64,000 bases of DNA from contig NC_061868.1 of assembly GCF_907164915.1 (NCBI RefSeq), forward strand, positions 20,889,819-20,953,818. The letters run 5' to 3'. The first letter of the stretch is position 1, and each line of letters begins with the position of its first letter. Made by a program: the position numbers and the translations under genes. Below, piece by piece: positions 35,138-47,555 of the stretch. This stretch comes from Impatiens glandulifera (Eukaryota > Streptophyta > Magnoliopsida > Ericales > Balsaminaceae). A model generated the notes under the pieces. The model saw only the letters and a program-made list of their open reading frames with translations. It had not been told where the DNA came from and did not search any database.

Positions 35138-36415
35138 AAGGCTGCAAATGAGCCGAGCCGAGCTCAAGTTTGTTGGAGATCGAGTTCGACTCGATTAAGT
35201 ATTTATTAGCTTGACTCGAACTCGAGCTCGAACGAGCTTATAAATTTGAGCTCGAGTTCGACTCGACTAAATTACCCAAAAGCTCAACTCGACTCGAAAA
35301 TTTGAACTAAAATTGAATTATATATAATAAATTAATTTTTTATATATTTTTTAATATTATATCTATTATATACTTTTATTATATATAATATATTAACGTT
35401 TTTTTTTTATCTTTTTCAATATTATATACAATATACTTATTATTACATCCTTATTATTTACTTTTATTATATATATATATATATATATATATATTTTATG
35501 TTTTTAATTTTATATATAACATATTAGTTATTATATCCTAATATTTATTTTTATTATATATAATATATTAATCTTTATTTATCTCTTTCATTATTATTTA
35601 TAATATACTTTTATTATATATACAATATATTAATATTTTTTTTATCATAGATCCCTAATATTGTTTGGCGACTTGTTTTCTATCCTCACTCAATTAAAAA
35701 TCAGTGTTTTTTATATTTATTTAACTCTATCTACATAAATATAATTTTCTCCTAATACATGAAGAAATAATCTAAGAGAAAAAACAATAACTATAAAAGA
35801 AGTTAAATCAAATTTAATTACCAATAGGATTTTGTGAATTAATGAGATGTGAATATTGAAGAAAGAAGAAGAAAAAGAAGTAAAAGAAATTGTGAAAACT
35901 AAATAAAAACTAAATATAAAAACTAAAGAAGAAGAGATAAGAGTGACGAAGAAGAAGAATAACTAAAGAATAAGAAAAAGAATAACTAAAGAAGAAGAAG
36001 AAGAAAAACTAAAAAAGAAGAGATAAGAGTTATTGAAGAAGAAGAATAACTGAAGAAGAAGAAGAGTAACTGATGAAGATGATGAAGAGTAACTTGAAGA
36101 AGAAGAGTAATTGATGAAGAAGATGAAGAGTAACTAGATAAAGAGTGACGGTAGAATATGATGAATGAACTATATATTATAAATTAGGGTCTTACTTTAG
36201 GGATTATGGGCCTTCATATTGTGGAATTTGAAGAGAGAGGGAAATAAAAAAATATTTTGTAAAATTTTAATATTAAATAAACAAATATTTAATTATTTTG
36301 AGGCTCGAAAAAGCTCGACAAGCCATCAAACAAGTTTTATATGAGCTCGAGTTCGACTCGAATAATAAAGGAGTCGGCTCGAACTCGACTCCAACTCGGT
36401 CATTTGCAGCCCTAG
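35138..36415. mobile_element. hAT-like non-autonomous element with inverted ends (1278 bp)
   Basis: The 8-bp target duplication ATAAGACA is perfect (35130-35137 and 36416-36423), the size typical of hAT transposons. Left end GGCTGCAAATGAGCCGAG; right end, read as reverse complement, GGGCTGCAAATGACCGAG. Both subterminal regions are filled with GAGCTCGAGTTCGACTCGA-type words. The interior is AT-rich with a TA run (35467-35494) and an A/G-rich GAAGAAGAA stretch (about 35860-36150). No transposase is encoded. Confidence 0.88.
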
Positions 36416-36423
36416 ATAAGACA

Positions 36424-37176
36424 ATTATTTGAGATAATTTAATCAAATTATTTTCTAAAATAATAATAATTTACTAGAAAAAAAAGATTAATAGGATAAA
36501 ATCTATAACTATTATATTTGGGTCATATTTATTTCATACTAAGAAATAACGTATTAGATTAAAGAAAGTGATGATTTAATAAATATATTATTTATTTATA
36601 AAATAATTTATATATATATATATATAATTAAATGAGGTTATTATAGATTTAAGATTTTAAAAGAATATTATTTATTTATAATAAATAATATATAATTAAA
36701 TAGTTTAATTATAGGGTTAAGATACTAAGAAAATCATTATTTATTTATAAAATAATATGTAATTAAAAATTTTAATTAAGGAAGGATTAACATATTTTGG
36801 ATCTTCTATCTTAATATTCTTTAGCCTATTCATATAATGAAAAGGTTAAAACTAGGTTAAAACCTTGTGACGACGTGAGACAAAAAAAAGTGATACTCGA
36901 CACAATTACTTATTTTAAATATGTGTGAAGTACAAATATAATAACTTTTCTTCAAAAATATTGTAAGTTACTTGATATTACCATCTTTCCAACTAAGCAA
37001 TAGTGATTGTTACCTTTTTATTCGTTGTAGAAGTCATAGACAATGTCTAACCGAGCTCATGTGAACTAATTAGAGGAGTAACATGTGAGGTTCTTTTCTT
37101 CTTCGGTACCAGTTCACGCATCAACATTTATTTTCTATGAATAATACACATTAACGATCTTATAAATTTAGAATAG
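36424..37176. other. AT-rich spacer
   Basis: No gene or element recognised; short TA run near 36610-36625. Confidence 0.5.
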
Positions 37177-37181
37177 AGATC

Positions 37182-38486
37182 TGATAGATAAATTCAGACC
37201 GGTTCAAACATACCTAACTTAAACAAACTTTCCATGCAGGAACAAGGAACCGGACCGGATGAACAAGAAAACCGACTAAAGAAACCTAACCGGTCAAGCT
37301 ACCAAACCGATCAAAAGCATTCGGAGCGTGACCGCACAAAGAGGATCGGCCAAAGCTCAAAACCGGAATCATCAAACAACCGATCATCCACAAGACAAGA
37401 ATAACCGGAAGAAGTCCGGTTACATCACTACCAAAAGACATTCGGCCAAGTCAAGCGGCCGACCAGTACAAGAAGACAATTTGGGTATCTGTTGAGAATG
37501 ATACCAAAGGAGCAGACTGAATACTTCCATATCCATGCAAGTCTGAGGAAAGACTGTAGGCTGCAGAAAACAGTACTACCGGATCCTTCTACTTCGGGAT
37601 AAGCCAGAAAGGAAATCTTCAAAGTACAGACAACTGTCCAAACAGACAGTGCCTATATCAAGTAAAAGACAAACCCGGCAGGTCTGTCTTACAAACCGGA
37701 AGAACAGACCGGCAGGTCTGAGACATAATGCCAGGTCTGAGCTTGACCATCAGGTCTGAGGAAACGACCGCAGGTCTGAAACACTGAATCACTGCACCTC
37801 TGCTCAGCCAATCAGATTCAAGGAAGTGAAATATGACCGTTGGCATATTTCACCTATAAAAGGAGGCAGTTGCAGAAGAGTAAATGCGGGACATTAAGAG
37901 ACATCAAGCTAGATAAGTGAAGCGTTGAGAGCATTTACTACAAGTGATAAAGCTGTGTTATTCTAAGAAAGCCTAAGTGCTAAATTCTAAGTGTGTGTTA
38001 CAATTTCGGTGTGAATTGTAAGAGTATTATCGAGCAGGAAATAAGTCTCGATCGGATTGTACTTGTATTCCTTAGTGAATATCCTTCTCGCGGCTTCGAG
38101 AGGAAGGGGTGACGTAGGAGTTTTATCTCCGAACATCCATAAAATTTGTCTTATTATTTACTTTCTGCCGGCTTCATCATCTAACTGACTAACTTAACTA
38201 CACCGCTCCAAACCGACTTTATACTAACCATACCGAACTTCCAGATTACCGAAACCGACTCACCATTCTTCAAATCTCCATCATCCGAAACCGATTCCGC
38301 CTATCATACAAGTGTGCCGCTTCAACCTGAAAGCAAACCTCTTCCGCGCTTGAACCTAGTTCAAGGGTTTGTGACAGGTTGTGTAGTATTGAAACCCCGG
38401 TGTTAATCTCTAACCGGATTAACCACCACCCTACGAGTGAGAGCGGTCCAACCCCCGGTCCACCAGCGGCTACCTAGATCCTAACA
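37182..38486 (+). mobile_element. K4: solo LTR of the K family (1305 bp)
   Basis: Ends TGATAGATAAATTC and GATCCTAACA; perfect 5-bp duplication AGATC (37177-37181 and 38487-38491). Contains CTATAAAAGG (37854-37863), a CTTCTCG...CGAG stem and GGGGTGACGTAGGAG (38106) and CTTGAAC...GTTCAAG. No internal region, so it is the product of LTR-LTR recombination. It lacks the 29- and 53-bp arrays and the tRNA-like segment of K2. A short AGGTCTGA repeat lies around 37680-37780. Confidence 0.92.
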
Positions 38487-38491
38487 AGATC

Positions 38492-39040
38492 ATATGATTA
38501 AGGGTTAGATTTAGATCTAAAATTCCGCTTAAAACCTAATAAATTCCAACAATTTGTACGAGGGCTAATCTTGCATAAATCAACAAATTAATCGTTAATT
38601 TGATACATCTTGAATTTAAAATTGATGAAAATTTTATATGATAAAATTGTAAAATTAATATAAAGATTTTGATTTACTATAATATAATTTTAAATTTTAA
38701 GTTTAGAAAAATTGTATGCTTGTTTGTATATTATTTAATATTGAAGGCATAAGATGATTATATGAATGGTCTAGAAATACGATATGTGTATCGTTATTTT
38801 TTTTTACACGATATGCGTATCATTTATATTTTATTTATTTTAATAATTAAATTATTATAAATTAATTTTATAATTAAAAGAAGAGAAGTACCATAAAATT
38901 CAAGGATGGAGATCCTTCAATGGTGCAAGGGCCGAGACCAAAAGAATGTTTTGGATATTATTTATATAATTGAAATTGATATTATATTTTTGAAAAGATA
39001 GTTATTTTTAATAAGTTAAGTAGGAGAAATATTCATTTTA
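38492..39040. other. AT-rich spacer
   Basis: Apart from a small hairpin, GAAGGAT-like arms near 38904-38922, nothing recognised. Confidence 0.4.
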
Positions 39041-40795
39041 AAACAGTCCAAAAGATGATGAAGAACAACAAACTCAACAAGAACGTATGGATGATGTCAA
39101 TGATGAGATAATTATGTATGGACTAGGGATTTAGATCATCCAAGGGCTTTAGATTATCTAATAGACAGAATACGAAGATCTATAAATAATTGTGGATAAT
39201 GTCTCAGAATACGTTTTTGAACACATTCGTAGATCGAAAAAGTCAAGGGTACAATCAAGACGTTTTGATGATTTCAAAATGAATGTAAGTCTTGATGTTC
39301 TTATGCTAGATTATATAATAATGACTTTATATCTCTAAGAAATGAGTGAAAGGTCTAAACTCCAATAAATGGTCTAATATCGTTAAGTCTGAAATGGATT
39401 TGATGTTTGAAAATCAAGTATGAGACTTGATAAATTTGCAAGATGGGATAAAACCCATATGAAACAAATATTTTCAAACTCAAAACTACCCGAATAAAAA
39501 TATATATGTCTACAAAGAAATGATAGTTGTCATATACAAATTCATAGTATATACTAGCTATTGTGATATTAGATAACTACTTTCACTAGTTTTTATGATT
39601 AGATATATTATGATATTTGTAGCTATTGTGACTATATGATAGGGCAAATGAATATTAAAACATATTTCCTAAATGTTTTTGGGAGGAGGATGTGTACATG
39701 ATACAAATTGAATGTTTTAAAGTTCAAAATGATGCTCGAACGATATTTAAGCTTCATAAGTCCATTTATAGACTTGAGTAAACATCAAGTAGTTGAAACT
39801 TTTTATTTGATGAATAGATCAAAGGGTCCTTATACATGTAAATGAATAACTTATAAACAAGAGGATCCTTGTGTTCACAAGAAGTTTAATGGTAGTAAGT
39901 TAGTCTTCTTTTTCTTTGTAAATGGATGACAAAAGAAATATTCTTCAATAAAAGACTTAGAAAAAAACTAGTACACACTTGAATTAAGATTTATAGTGAT
40001 AAATCCAAAAGACTTCTTAGATTAAGTCAATGAACCTATATTTGTAAGATTCTTGATAGATTTAAGATGAAAGATTAAAAAAAAAAGTTATTCAACATGA
40101 CAAGATCCAGTGTTCTACAACACATGCTGAGCTTGAAAATATAAACAAGATTTCATAGCTTATATTGTAGGATTTATCATGTATACCATTGTATGTACAC
40201 GTTTAGATGTTGTAGATATTTTGAACATTTATCACATATAACAATCAACGTTTGTAGAAACATAGTGGAGTACATATAAGAATACCATGAAGTATTTATA
40301 TCATGAAGTACTTGGAAAAAACCAAGAATGATATCTTAATATACGGGGATATGGAAATTTGATCGTATAAGACTATATTGATGCAAACTTTTAGAATTAA
40401 AGTCTCAATCGAGTTATGTCTTCATCCTTAATAGAGGAACTATGAGCTGAAAGAGTCTCATGTAGTATATATAAGATTCCACAACAAACACTTAGTACAT
40501 ACTAGTGTAGCAATAAATGAAACCGTTCGGATGAGAAAGTTCCTAGATGAACATTGTGATGTTCCTAGAATTTTAGTATCTATTGACATCTATATATTTT
40601 AAAAATAATGATGTCATAGCCATATATCGACATATTAAGAAGAATTTTCAGCTTAAGACACGTAATCACTATAAGTGAAATTAAGATGTAATAGGTATAT
40701 ATTGATGAGAGGAATACAGATCTATTGACAAAGTTTAAGCTTAGGCCCTGACGTGAGAGTCACACTAGACCTAAGGGTCTCAAACACATTGGAGA
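39040..40795 (+). pseudogene. D1: very decayed Copia RT-RNase H
   Basis: Scattered frames match late Copia pol: KLHKSIYRLE near 39750 (RT, YGLKQAS position), KIYSDKSKRLLRLSQ near 39990, a Y...DANF...GYVF-like RNase H stretch at 40370-40440, and TDLLTKF near 40720, before a ...HIGEC terminus. Every segment carries stops. It is on the plus strand and much older than the other copies. A likely LTR start (GGAGAATGTCCTAGAG) follows at about 40790. Confidence 0.65.
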
Positions 40796-41362
40796 ATGTC
40801 CTAGAGTTTGTTTTTTATTTATGATTGTTAGACACTAATTTTATATTTGACTTGATGGTTTTATGATATGATATGATATTTCATCCTTATTTATTATTGA
40901 ATGGATATTAAATAATATATCTAAATAATTCATTATTAACAAATGGGATAACTGTAAATGATCTGGTGAATGAAACCCCATTAAATGAATTGATTTTTTT
41001 TATTATAAAATGTTTATAGTCACCATATCATCAAATAAGATATTAAGAGATAGTTGTATTTGCACATTTGTTCAATGACAAGTGAGAGATAGAAGGATTT
41101 GTCTCCTTTAATTTAATGTGTAATGACTAATTTTGGATAAATAAATTATTAAAAATATTTTAATTTAATTATTTTAAGAGTTGTAGTTCTTTTCTAGAAG
41201 CCAAATGCAATAAGGTAAGAACCTCTAACTAATAGAATTGAGTTTATTGAGGTTACCCACTAAGAATTGTGTATTATATCAAATCAAATAATGGTTGATT
41301 ATTAATAAATATATCAGATATTATTAATTATAAATATATTATTTATTTATGAAATAAATTAA
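40796..41362. other. AT-rich sequence after D1, possible LTR remnant
   Basis: Begins with the usual position of a 3' LTR but no matching second copy is in the window, so its end cannot be set. No coding signal. Confidence 0.3.
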
Positions 41363-41548
41363 CAAGAGGAAAATGTACAATTCAATGAGACAGTAAACAA
41401 CAACGATGAAATACTACGAAACATTGAGCAACACCTATTCAGTGACGAGTTACCAGTGGTAGACTTCAGTGACAATTCACTTCTTCACAATCAAGTGTCT
41501 CACAACAAAGATGGTGATCATGTTCCTCATAAACGTTTTAACTGTTAA
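41363..41548 (+). pseudogene. Exon-like open stretch of unknown origin
   Basis: Sixty-one codons between stops at 41360 and 41546 read as a normal-looking acidic protein: NNNDEILRNIEQHLFSDELP followed by VVDFSDNSLL and ending HVPHKRFNC. There is no start codon in frame at its head; an AG at 41365 after a T/A-rich stretch could be an old splice acceptor. Composition differs from the AT-rich surroundings. It could be the last exon or a captured fragment of a host gene; I do not recognise the family. Confidence 0.35.
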
Positions 41549-42359
41549 TGCCCTCAAACAATGACATGATTAAGAATACAACATTTGCAATACAATCACA
41601 TCTAATATTAAATATTATATAATAATATAACTTTATTTTCGTTTACAAAGATACCCGACTTTGATATGATTATATATATATATGAATTTTATAAATTGTA
41701 AGTCAATAATTATATATACTATATATAATATAATATCTATATTTCAATGTTACTTTTGAGATGGATCGATGAAATTTCGTTTACTCAAATATTTTTTGTG
41801 TTTGTATATATTAATATTTTTCATTTAAAAATGAAATATTATATATGAATTATAAAATTATAAAAAAGTCTTAAATAGTATTGAAGCATAAAAAATTAAT
41901 TGCGATTACATTTTGGACTCAATGAAATAAATTAGACAGCATTATGTTTTTTTTTTCATTTGACAACTTTCTTTTATTTAAGTAGTTTTTTTTGTTCTTC
42001 AATGACCTTTGTATTCAATGAATTTTAAAAAAAAAGTTCCAATTACAAGTGTCAAAAATATTCTTTATAACTAAAATAAATATTAAAGTTGTACATTATT
42101 CACATTCATTTAGTTTGAAATAGATAATCAACTGCTGCATTATTTGTTCTCTCCCATGATGTGTTTGCTCCATTATACATAAAGTATTGTTTGTTTTGGA
42201 TGTATTCTCAATATAATTAGTTGTTCCAAAATTTGTTTTGTAACTAAATTGTTCTTCCAATAAATTATAAAATTAACTTGTTCTTTAAAAAGTTTTTGAA
42301 ATTTATCTTTAATCTAGAGACCATTTTACATGTATCTTTTAATACTATTTTTGATCATA

Positions 42360-42660
42360 CACTACAAAAAAATTACTCATTTGCAACAGGTGCACCGTAA
42401 ATATCTTTGCATTAAAAACGGTGTTTAGCATTTGTCTTAGACTACACACAATCGGAAAGTATGAGAAGCAAACAACCCATCGATGATTGCAAGTATTATT
42501 CAGACTATAAAAATCCGAGACGAAAAAACCGATCCGGCTAAATTGATGCCGGGTTGAACAAAACACAACATTAACTCAAAACTATGTGATGAAAAGGAAA
42601 ATAAGGTACCCTCCGATACTAAAAAGGCCATCGGAGGGAAAAAGATTTGAAAGACAAATT
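42360..42660 (+). mobile_element. CACTA-like terminal region
   Basis: CACTACAAAAAAATTACTC at 42360 has the form of a CACTA (En/Spm) terminus. Downstream are small subterminal hairpins, such as CCCTCCGAT and ATCGGAGGG around 42609-42639. The opposite end (TTTTTGTAGTG) was not found, so this is probably a fragment. Confidence 0.4.
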
Positions 42661-42982
42661 AAGTTTATTTTTAACTCTTAGACATTGAGATATAGAAATG
42701 GAAAAAATGGAAACCACTTAAACTACCTCCTAAATAACTTAATGAGTTAAGAGCTAAATTTTTTATATAAGGAATTTTTATCTTTTCAAATAACCTTACA
42801 ACCTCAAACAAGCTCTCAAACCTTTGAAACTTAAAAATAATACCACCTTCAAATTTTAGTCTCCATTATTATTAAACATATATTAATTATAGTATTTCAA
42901 ACAAAATGACAATTAATATTTACTAACTTATGTTTAAATATATTTTATATTGTATATCTTATAGTACTCTTACCAAACTCCC

Positions 42983-43182
42983 TATTAAAGACTCTACAAT
43001 TAAAGAGCAGTCCACTTAGTCTCTTGGTTTTTATATTTCATAAGTGTACTTAAAATCTTTACATATTCTAACCTTTTAGTTTCCCTTATTTTTGTCTAAA
43101 TTCATACTCTTGTAATTGTAATAACACACAAAAATACATTCTTTATCTACATCAAATTCTTGTTTACTTATCTTTTCTAACT
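42983..43182 (+). repeat. R1 5' LTR (200 bp)
   Basis: Matches 46353-46557 with point differences; both include GACTCTACAATTAAAGAG and the TAATAACACACA stretch. Confidence 0.88.
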
Positions 43183-43224
43183 TAGTATCAGAGCCATTAT
43201 TCGGTTAAACAAACATCTATATCC

Positions 43225-44215
43225 ATGGCCTCTTCTTCATCTTTTTTTCGCTTCAACCACTCATTTCTTTCACAATCTCACATCCATTAAACTCGATCAT
43301 AAAAACTTTTCTTATTTGGAAATCTCAAATCTTACATACCTAAAAGGTTATGGCTTCTATCTATATGTTACTAGAACTAATTCTGCCCCTGAGACCTTTC
43401 TCCATGCCGTTACTACTGACGGATCTAGTTTCCTCACTCCAAATCTTACTTTTACAATCTAGGAGGACCAATATCAGAAGATTCTTTCCTGGCTTCTCTC
43501 CACCTCTTCATAATCAATCCTAGCCCAAGTGGTTGGTGAATCATGCACTACATCTAAAGCCCTTTGGTCTACTTTAGAACGCACATTCGCCTATCAAGTT
43601 CGTTTAATGTAGCTTCATCTTCAACTTCAGATGGTAAAGAAGGGCTCACTCCCGATGGCCGAATATTTATAGAAAATAAAATAAATCATCGATAGTCTCA
43701 CTGGTGCTGGGCAAAACATATCTCCATAAGATTTCATCCTTTATGCTTTGGGAGGACTCGGTCCTAAATACAAATCTCTCACTATAGAGGTAACCACTCA
43801 CACCGACCTCATCGCCATCGAAGACCTCCAAGGATTTCTTTTTACACATGAGATTCACCTTGAATCACTCCACTCTAACTCTCAAACTGTTAATCTTGCT
43901 TTTGGATCGAGAAGGATTTCGAAACCATCTCACTTACAATGATCGCGACTTTCAGTCTCCTTTCCGAGTGATTATAGTGTATAAAATTAAACTATCAATA
44001 GATTAAGCTCCCACAATTCTAATGGATATCAAATAAATGGGCCTTCAAGTTCGTCGAAAATTTCACACTCTAATCGGGCTTCTATTATAGGGTTAGGGTG
44101 TCCTTCTACTAATGGGCCTTTTAATTTAGGTCATGGGCCTCGTAGGCCCAATAGAAATAAAATATAATGTCAATTGTGTGATTGTTTTGGTTATGCGGTT
44201 AATGTTCGTCAAAAT
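43225..44215 (+). pseudogene. R1 gag
   Basis: Starts MASSSSF at 43225; frames then give LDHKNFLLWKSQILPYLKGY, typical of the Retrofit/Ale Gag, and GGLGPKYKSL.. near 43748. A degenerate knuckle CQLCDCFGYAVNV near 44166 has lost its histidine and last cysteine. Several stops and frameshifts. Confidence 0.75.
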
Positions 44216-44224
44216 CAAAATTCA

Positions 44225-46340
44225 CCGACACACTCTACTATGATGGCTACACCTTCTTCTGTTTATGACTCGGCCTAGTATCCCGACTATGGTGTTACTC
44301 ACTATCTCATGACGAATCTTGATAATTTTAATATCTCAACTCCATATAATGGTACATAAACTATTAAAATGGGAGACGGTAACCCTCTTCCTATTTCTAA
44401 TATTGGGCAATCATTCATTCCATGTTCTTATAAAAACCTTCATCTATGTAATATATTTTATGTCCCATTCATAATCAAAAATCATTTAAGTGTTTCCAAA
44501 TTTTTTGTCGATAATAATATATTTTTTGAATTTCATCCAAATTATTGTATTGTCAAGTATCATGTCACGAAGAGGGAACTCCTTCGCGACACACTTAAAA
44601 TGGGCTATATCGCCTAAACTCAATCGGCAACCCTTCGTCCACTCATTAAGCTCTTATTGGAACTCGTTCATCTGCCAACTCTTGGCATCATCGTCTTGGA
44701 CACCCTTCAACATCAACATCAACCTTTATTATGTCTTCTTTTTATTTACCTATTATTGGCAACAAGAAATTAAGTTTTTGTGAATCTTGTCAATATGGAA
44801 AAGCACAAAAAATTCCTTTTCATGTTTCTCAATCTCGTTGTAAGTCTCTATTAAAATTAATACATTCTGACGTTTAGGGTCTTGCTCCTCTTTTTCTACT
44901 AATAATTTTCGATATTTTGTCAATTTTATCGATGACTACAGTTGCTTTACTTGGCTATATCCTATCTTTAGAAAATCTAATGTCTTGCCTTTCATTAAAT
45001 TTAAGATACTTGTTGAAAATCAATTCAACCCATCTTTCAAATCTCTACAATCTGATTGATGAGACGAATATAGGAGTCTGAAATATTATCTTGAAATTCA
45101 TGGTATTCAACAACGTCTATGATGCCCTTATACAAGTGAACAAAATGGTAACGATGCCTTTCTACATGGAACTCTACACGAGGAAGTTCTTATGTCTCAT
45201 CGTCTGAGTTCACTCATCATCATTATCTTAATCATGTGTGAAAACTTCACAAAGCACTGTATGGACTCAAACAAGCTCCCCGTGAATGATATACTACATT
45301 GAAATCTGCTTTTATTTCTATTGGTTTTCAAGAATCAAAAAATGATTCTTCTTTATTCATGGATCACTCTCCACAAATTACATCATTATTTCTAGTCTAC
45401 GTGGATGATATTATATTCACTAGTAATGATTCCTCTAACATCTCCTCAATCATCTCTCAACTTAACCACATTTCCCCTCTTAAAGATTTAGGTCCACTAC
45501 ACTATTTTCTCGGGATTGAAGCTCATCTATCTACCTCCAGCATTTTTCTCTCTCAATCAAAATATATCAATGACATTCTTATCTGAGCCAATATGAGTGA
45601 CTCAAAACCTCTTAATACTCCAATCTCTTCTAGGTCATCTTTATCTCGCCATGATGGCGACACTCTTCCTAAACTATTTTTGTACCGCAACATTATTGGT
45701 GCTCACCAATACTTGGTACTTACTCGACTTGAACTAGCATTTGGTTTCAACCGTGCCTGCCAATTCATGCAGTCTCCTACTACCACTCATTGGTCTACAA
45801 TAAAAAGAATACTTCGTTACCTTCGTAATATTCCTTATCATGGACTCCTCATTCGTCCAACATATTCTCTTGATATATCTGCATTTTCTTACTCGAACTG
45901 GGATGGTTGTCCGGACGATCATCGCTCCACAACCGACTACTGCATATTTCTTGGTGACAATCTGATTTCTTGGACTTCAAAGAAATAACAAGTTATTACT
46001 CTACCGAGTTTGAATATCGAGCTCTAGCTCATGCCACTACTAAACTCATTTAGCTCCAATCCTTACTACGTGAACTTTGTATCTTCCCACTTCAACCTCC
46101 TACTCTATGGTGTGGCAACATTGGTGCTGCATTTTTATTGGTCAATCCAGTTTTTCATGCTCGTACGAAACATATAGAGATTATTTTTCACTTCGTTCGC
46201 GAACATGTTGCTCAGAAATCTATTTTCAACTGATACATACCTACTGATAATCAAATTGCTGACATTCTCGCCAAAGGACTTGCGTCAAACCGATTTGATT
46301 TATTACGTAACAAATTCATGGTGTGTGCCTCCTCATTTCG
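44225..46340 (+). pseudogene. R1 pol, internally deleted
   Basis: Protease region near 44277 reads YPDYGVTHYLM where DSG would be expected. The pre-integrase part FCESCQYGKAQKIPF is at about 44778 and the integrase FIDDYSCFTWLYP near 44925. At about 45145, TSEQNG jumps directly to RT sequence (DAFLHGTLHEEV), so the integrase C-terminus and RT N-terminus are gone. RT catalytic LVYVDDIIFTSND lies at about 45393, and RNase H at 45593-46310 (SAFSYSNWDGC, NLISWTSKK, DILAKGLA). Confidence 0.85.
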
Positions 46341-46352
46341 TTTGAGGGAAGG

Positions 46353-46557
46353 TATTAACGACTCTACAATTAAAGAGAAACATACTTAGTCTCTTGATTT
46401 TCATATTCTATCTATTAAGTGTATTTAAAATCTTTACATATTTTAACATTTTAGTTTACTTTATTTTCGTATAAATTCATACTCTTGTAAATGTAATAAC
46501 ACACATAAATATATTCTTAATCTACAACAAGTTCTTGCTTATTTCTCTTTTTTAACT
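46353..46557 (+). repeat. R1 3' LTR (205 bp)
   Basis: Follows the purine tract directly; see the 5' LTR. Flanked by CTCCC. Confidence 0.88.
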
Positions 46558-46562
46558 CTCCC

Positions 46563-46884
46563 CATTAAGATTAAAGTTATCTTGTTTGTTTAATGAGCTT
46601 AAAAGTGAAAACATGACTTTCAATAATTTGATCACAACCCATATTTTACTCATTGCTCTTTGCAATTATATATATATATATATATATATTAATTTAGTTA
46701 TATAACATAATCTTATAGTCATGATTTTTCATTTTTAATTGAGACAATATAATTTATACTTAAAGTTATTTTAATTTGTTTTGTTTAATTATATTTAAAT
46801 TCATATGTCTGTATTATTTGAATAGTAATGGAAGATTTAAAAAAAAAAATAGAAAATTAAATTCATCCTAATTGAAATGGAATA
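46563..46884. repeat. Spacer ending in a third copy of the block flank
   Basis: 46563-46744 is AT-rich with a TA run (46667-46690). 46745-46884 aligns with 30118-30250 in block B (shared AAATTCATATGTCTGTATTA and TAATGGAAGA stretches) and stops exactly where H4 begins. Confidence 0.6.
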
Positions 46885-47555
46885 TGATAGGATCGGTGCT
46901 ATCGATAGAGACGGGGGTTTGACTATTGATGACAACTTCAGAAAAATGGTTTAATAGAAATCTTGTTAGGGATTACTATCACTTTCTTCGCAAACCTTCA
47001 CAAACACTAAGAAACGATTCAAGTATGGAATTGTTTGTTTGGGTTTGAAGTTTTGAACCAATGAATAATGAAAGACAGAAGGAAAGAACATAGAATGATG
47101 TTTACGGATATTCGGAGTTGACTCTCCTATGTCACTCCTTCTTCCACAGTCGGAAGGATTTCACAAAACTTCTTGAATTAAATACAGTTCACTTTATAGC
47201 TAACACTCTGTTGAACAGAATAGACTTTGTTCAACTTACAATATGATTAAGAATATCTCTCAATTAAAACAGTGTTCTTGATTCTCTCTCTTGAACTTGA
47301 ATATGATGTACAATCAGTAAGTGCTAGAGTGATTCGTAATGTGAGCAGAGTAACTTATGATTCTTCTGGAAGATTTGTTCGTTGTCCTTGAGCAGCTAAA
47401 TATAGTGGAAGGACACCAACAGTCAAATCTTCTGTATAGACACGTGGCACGCGCCCATAAGATGGCCGCCTAAAGGACTGAGTACAATAGGCTCTATGCT
47501 TCTAGAACGTGGCCGGACTGAATGGTAGTGCGCGAGATATTCTTCTGCAACTGTC
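46885..47555 (-). mobile_element. H4: partial H-family LTR, interrupted by H3
   Basis: Plus-strand TGATAGGATCGGTGC at 46885 is the outer end of a minus-strand H LTR. It includes the GACTCTCCTATGTCACTCC version of the conserved motif (47100-47145) and matches 18778-19450 of H1. At 47556 H3 begins; the remainder of this LTR should resume beyond the window. The bases before it, GAATA, differ by one from GAACA right of H1. Confidence 0.85.

Larger units (their letters stand above)
42983..46557 (+). mobile_element. R1: Retrofit/Ale-like Copia element with TA...CT ends
   Basis: Short LTRs (42983-43182 and 46353-46557) flank 3.2 kb. A perfect duplication CTCCC flanks it (42978-42982, 46558-46562), which fixes the LTR ends as TATTAA...AACT rather than TG...CA. 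Primer site TAGTATCAGAGCC follows at 43183; purine tract TTTGAGGGAAGG at 46341-46352. The coding part is deleted and mutated. Confidence 0.88.
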
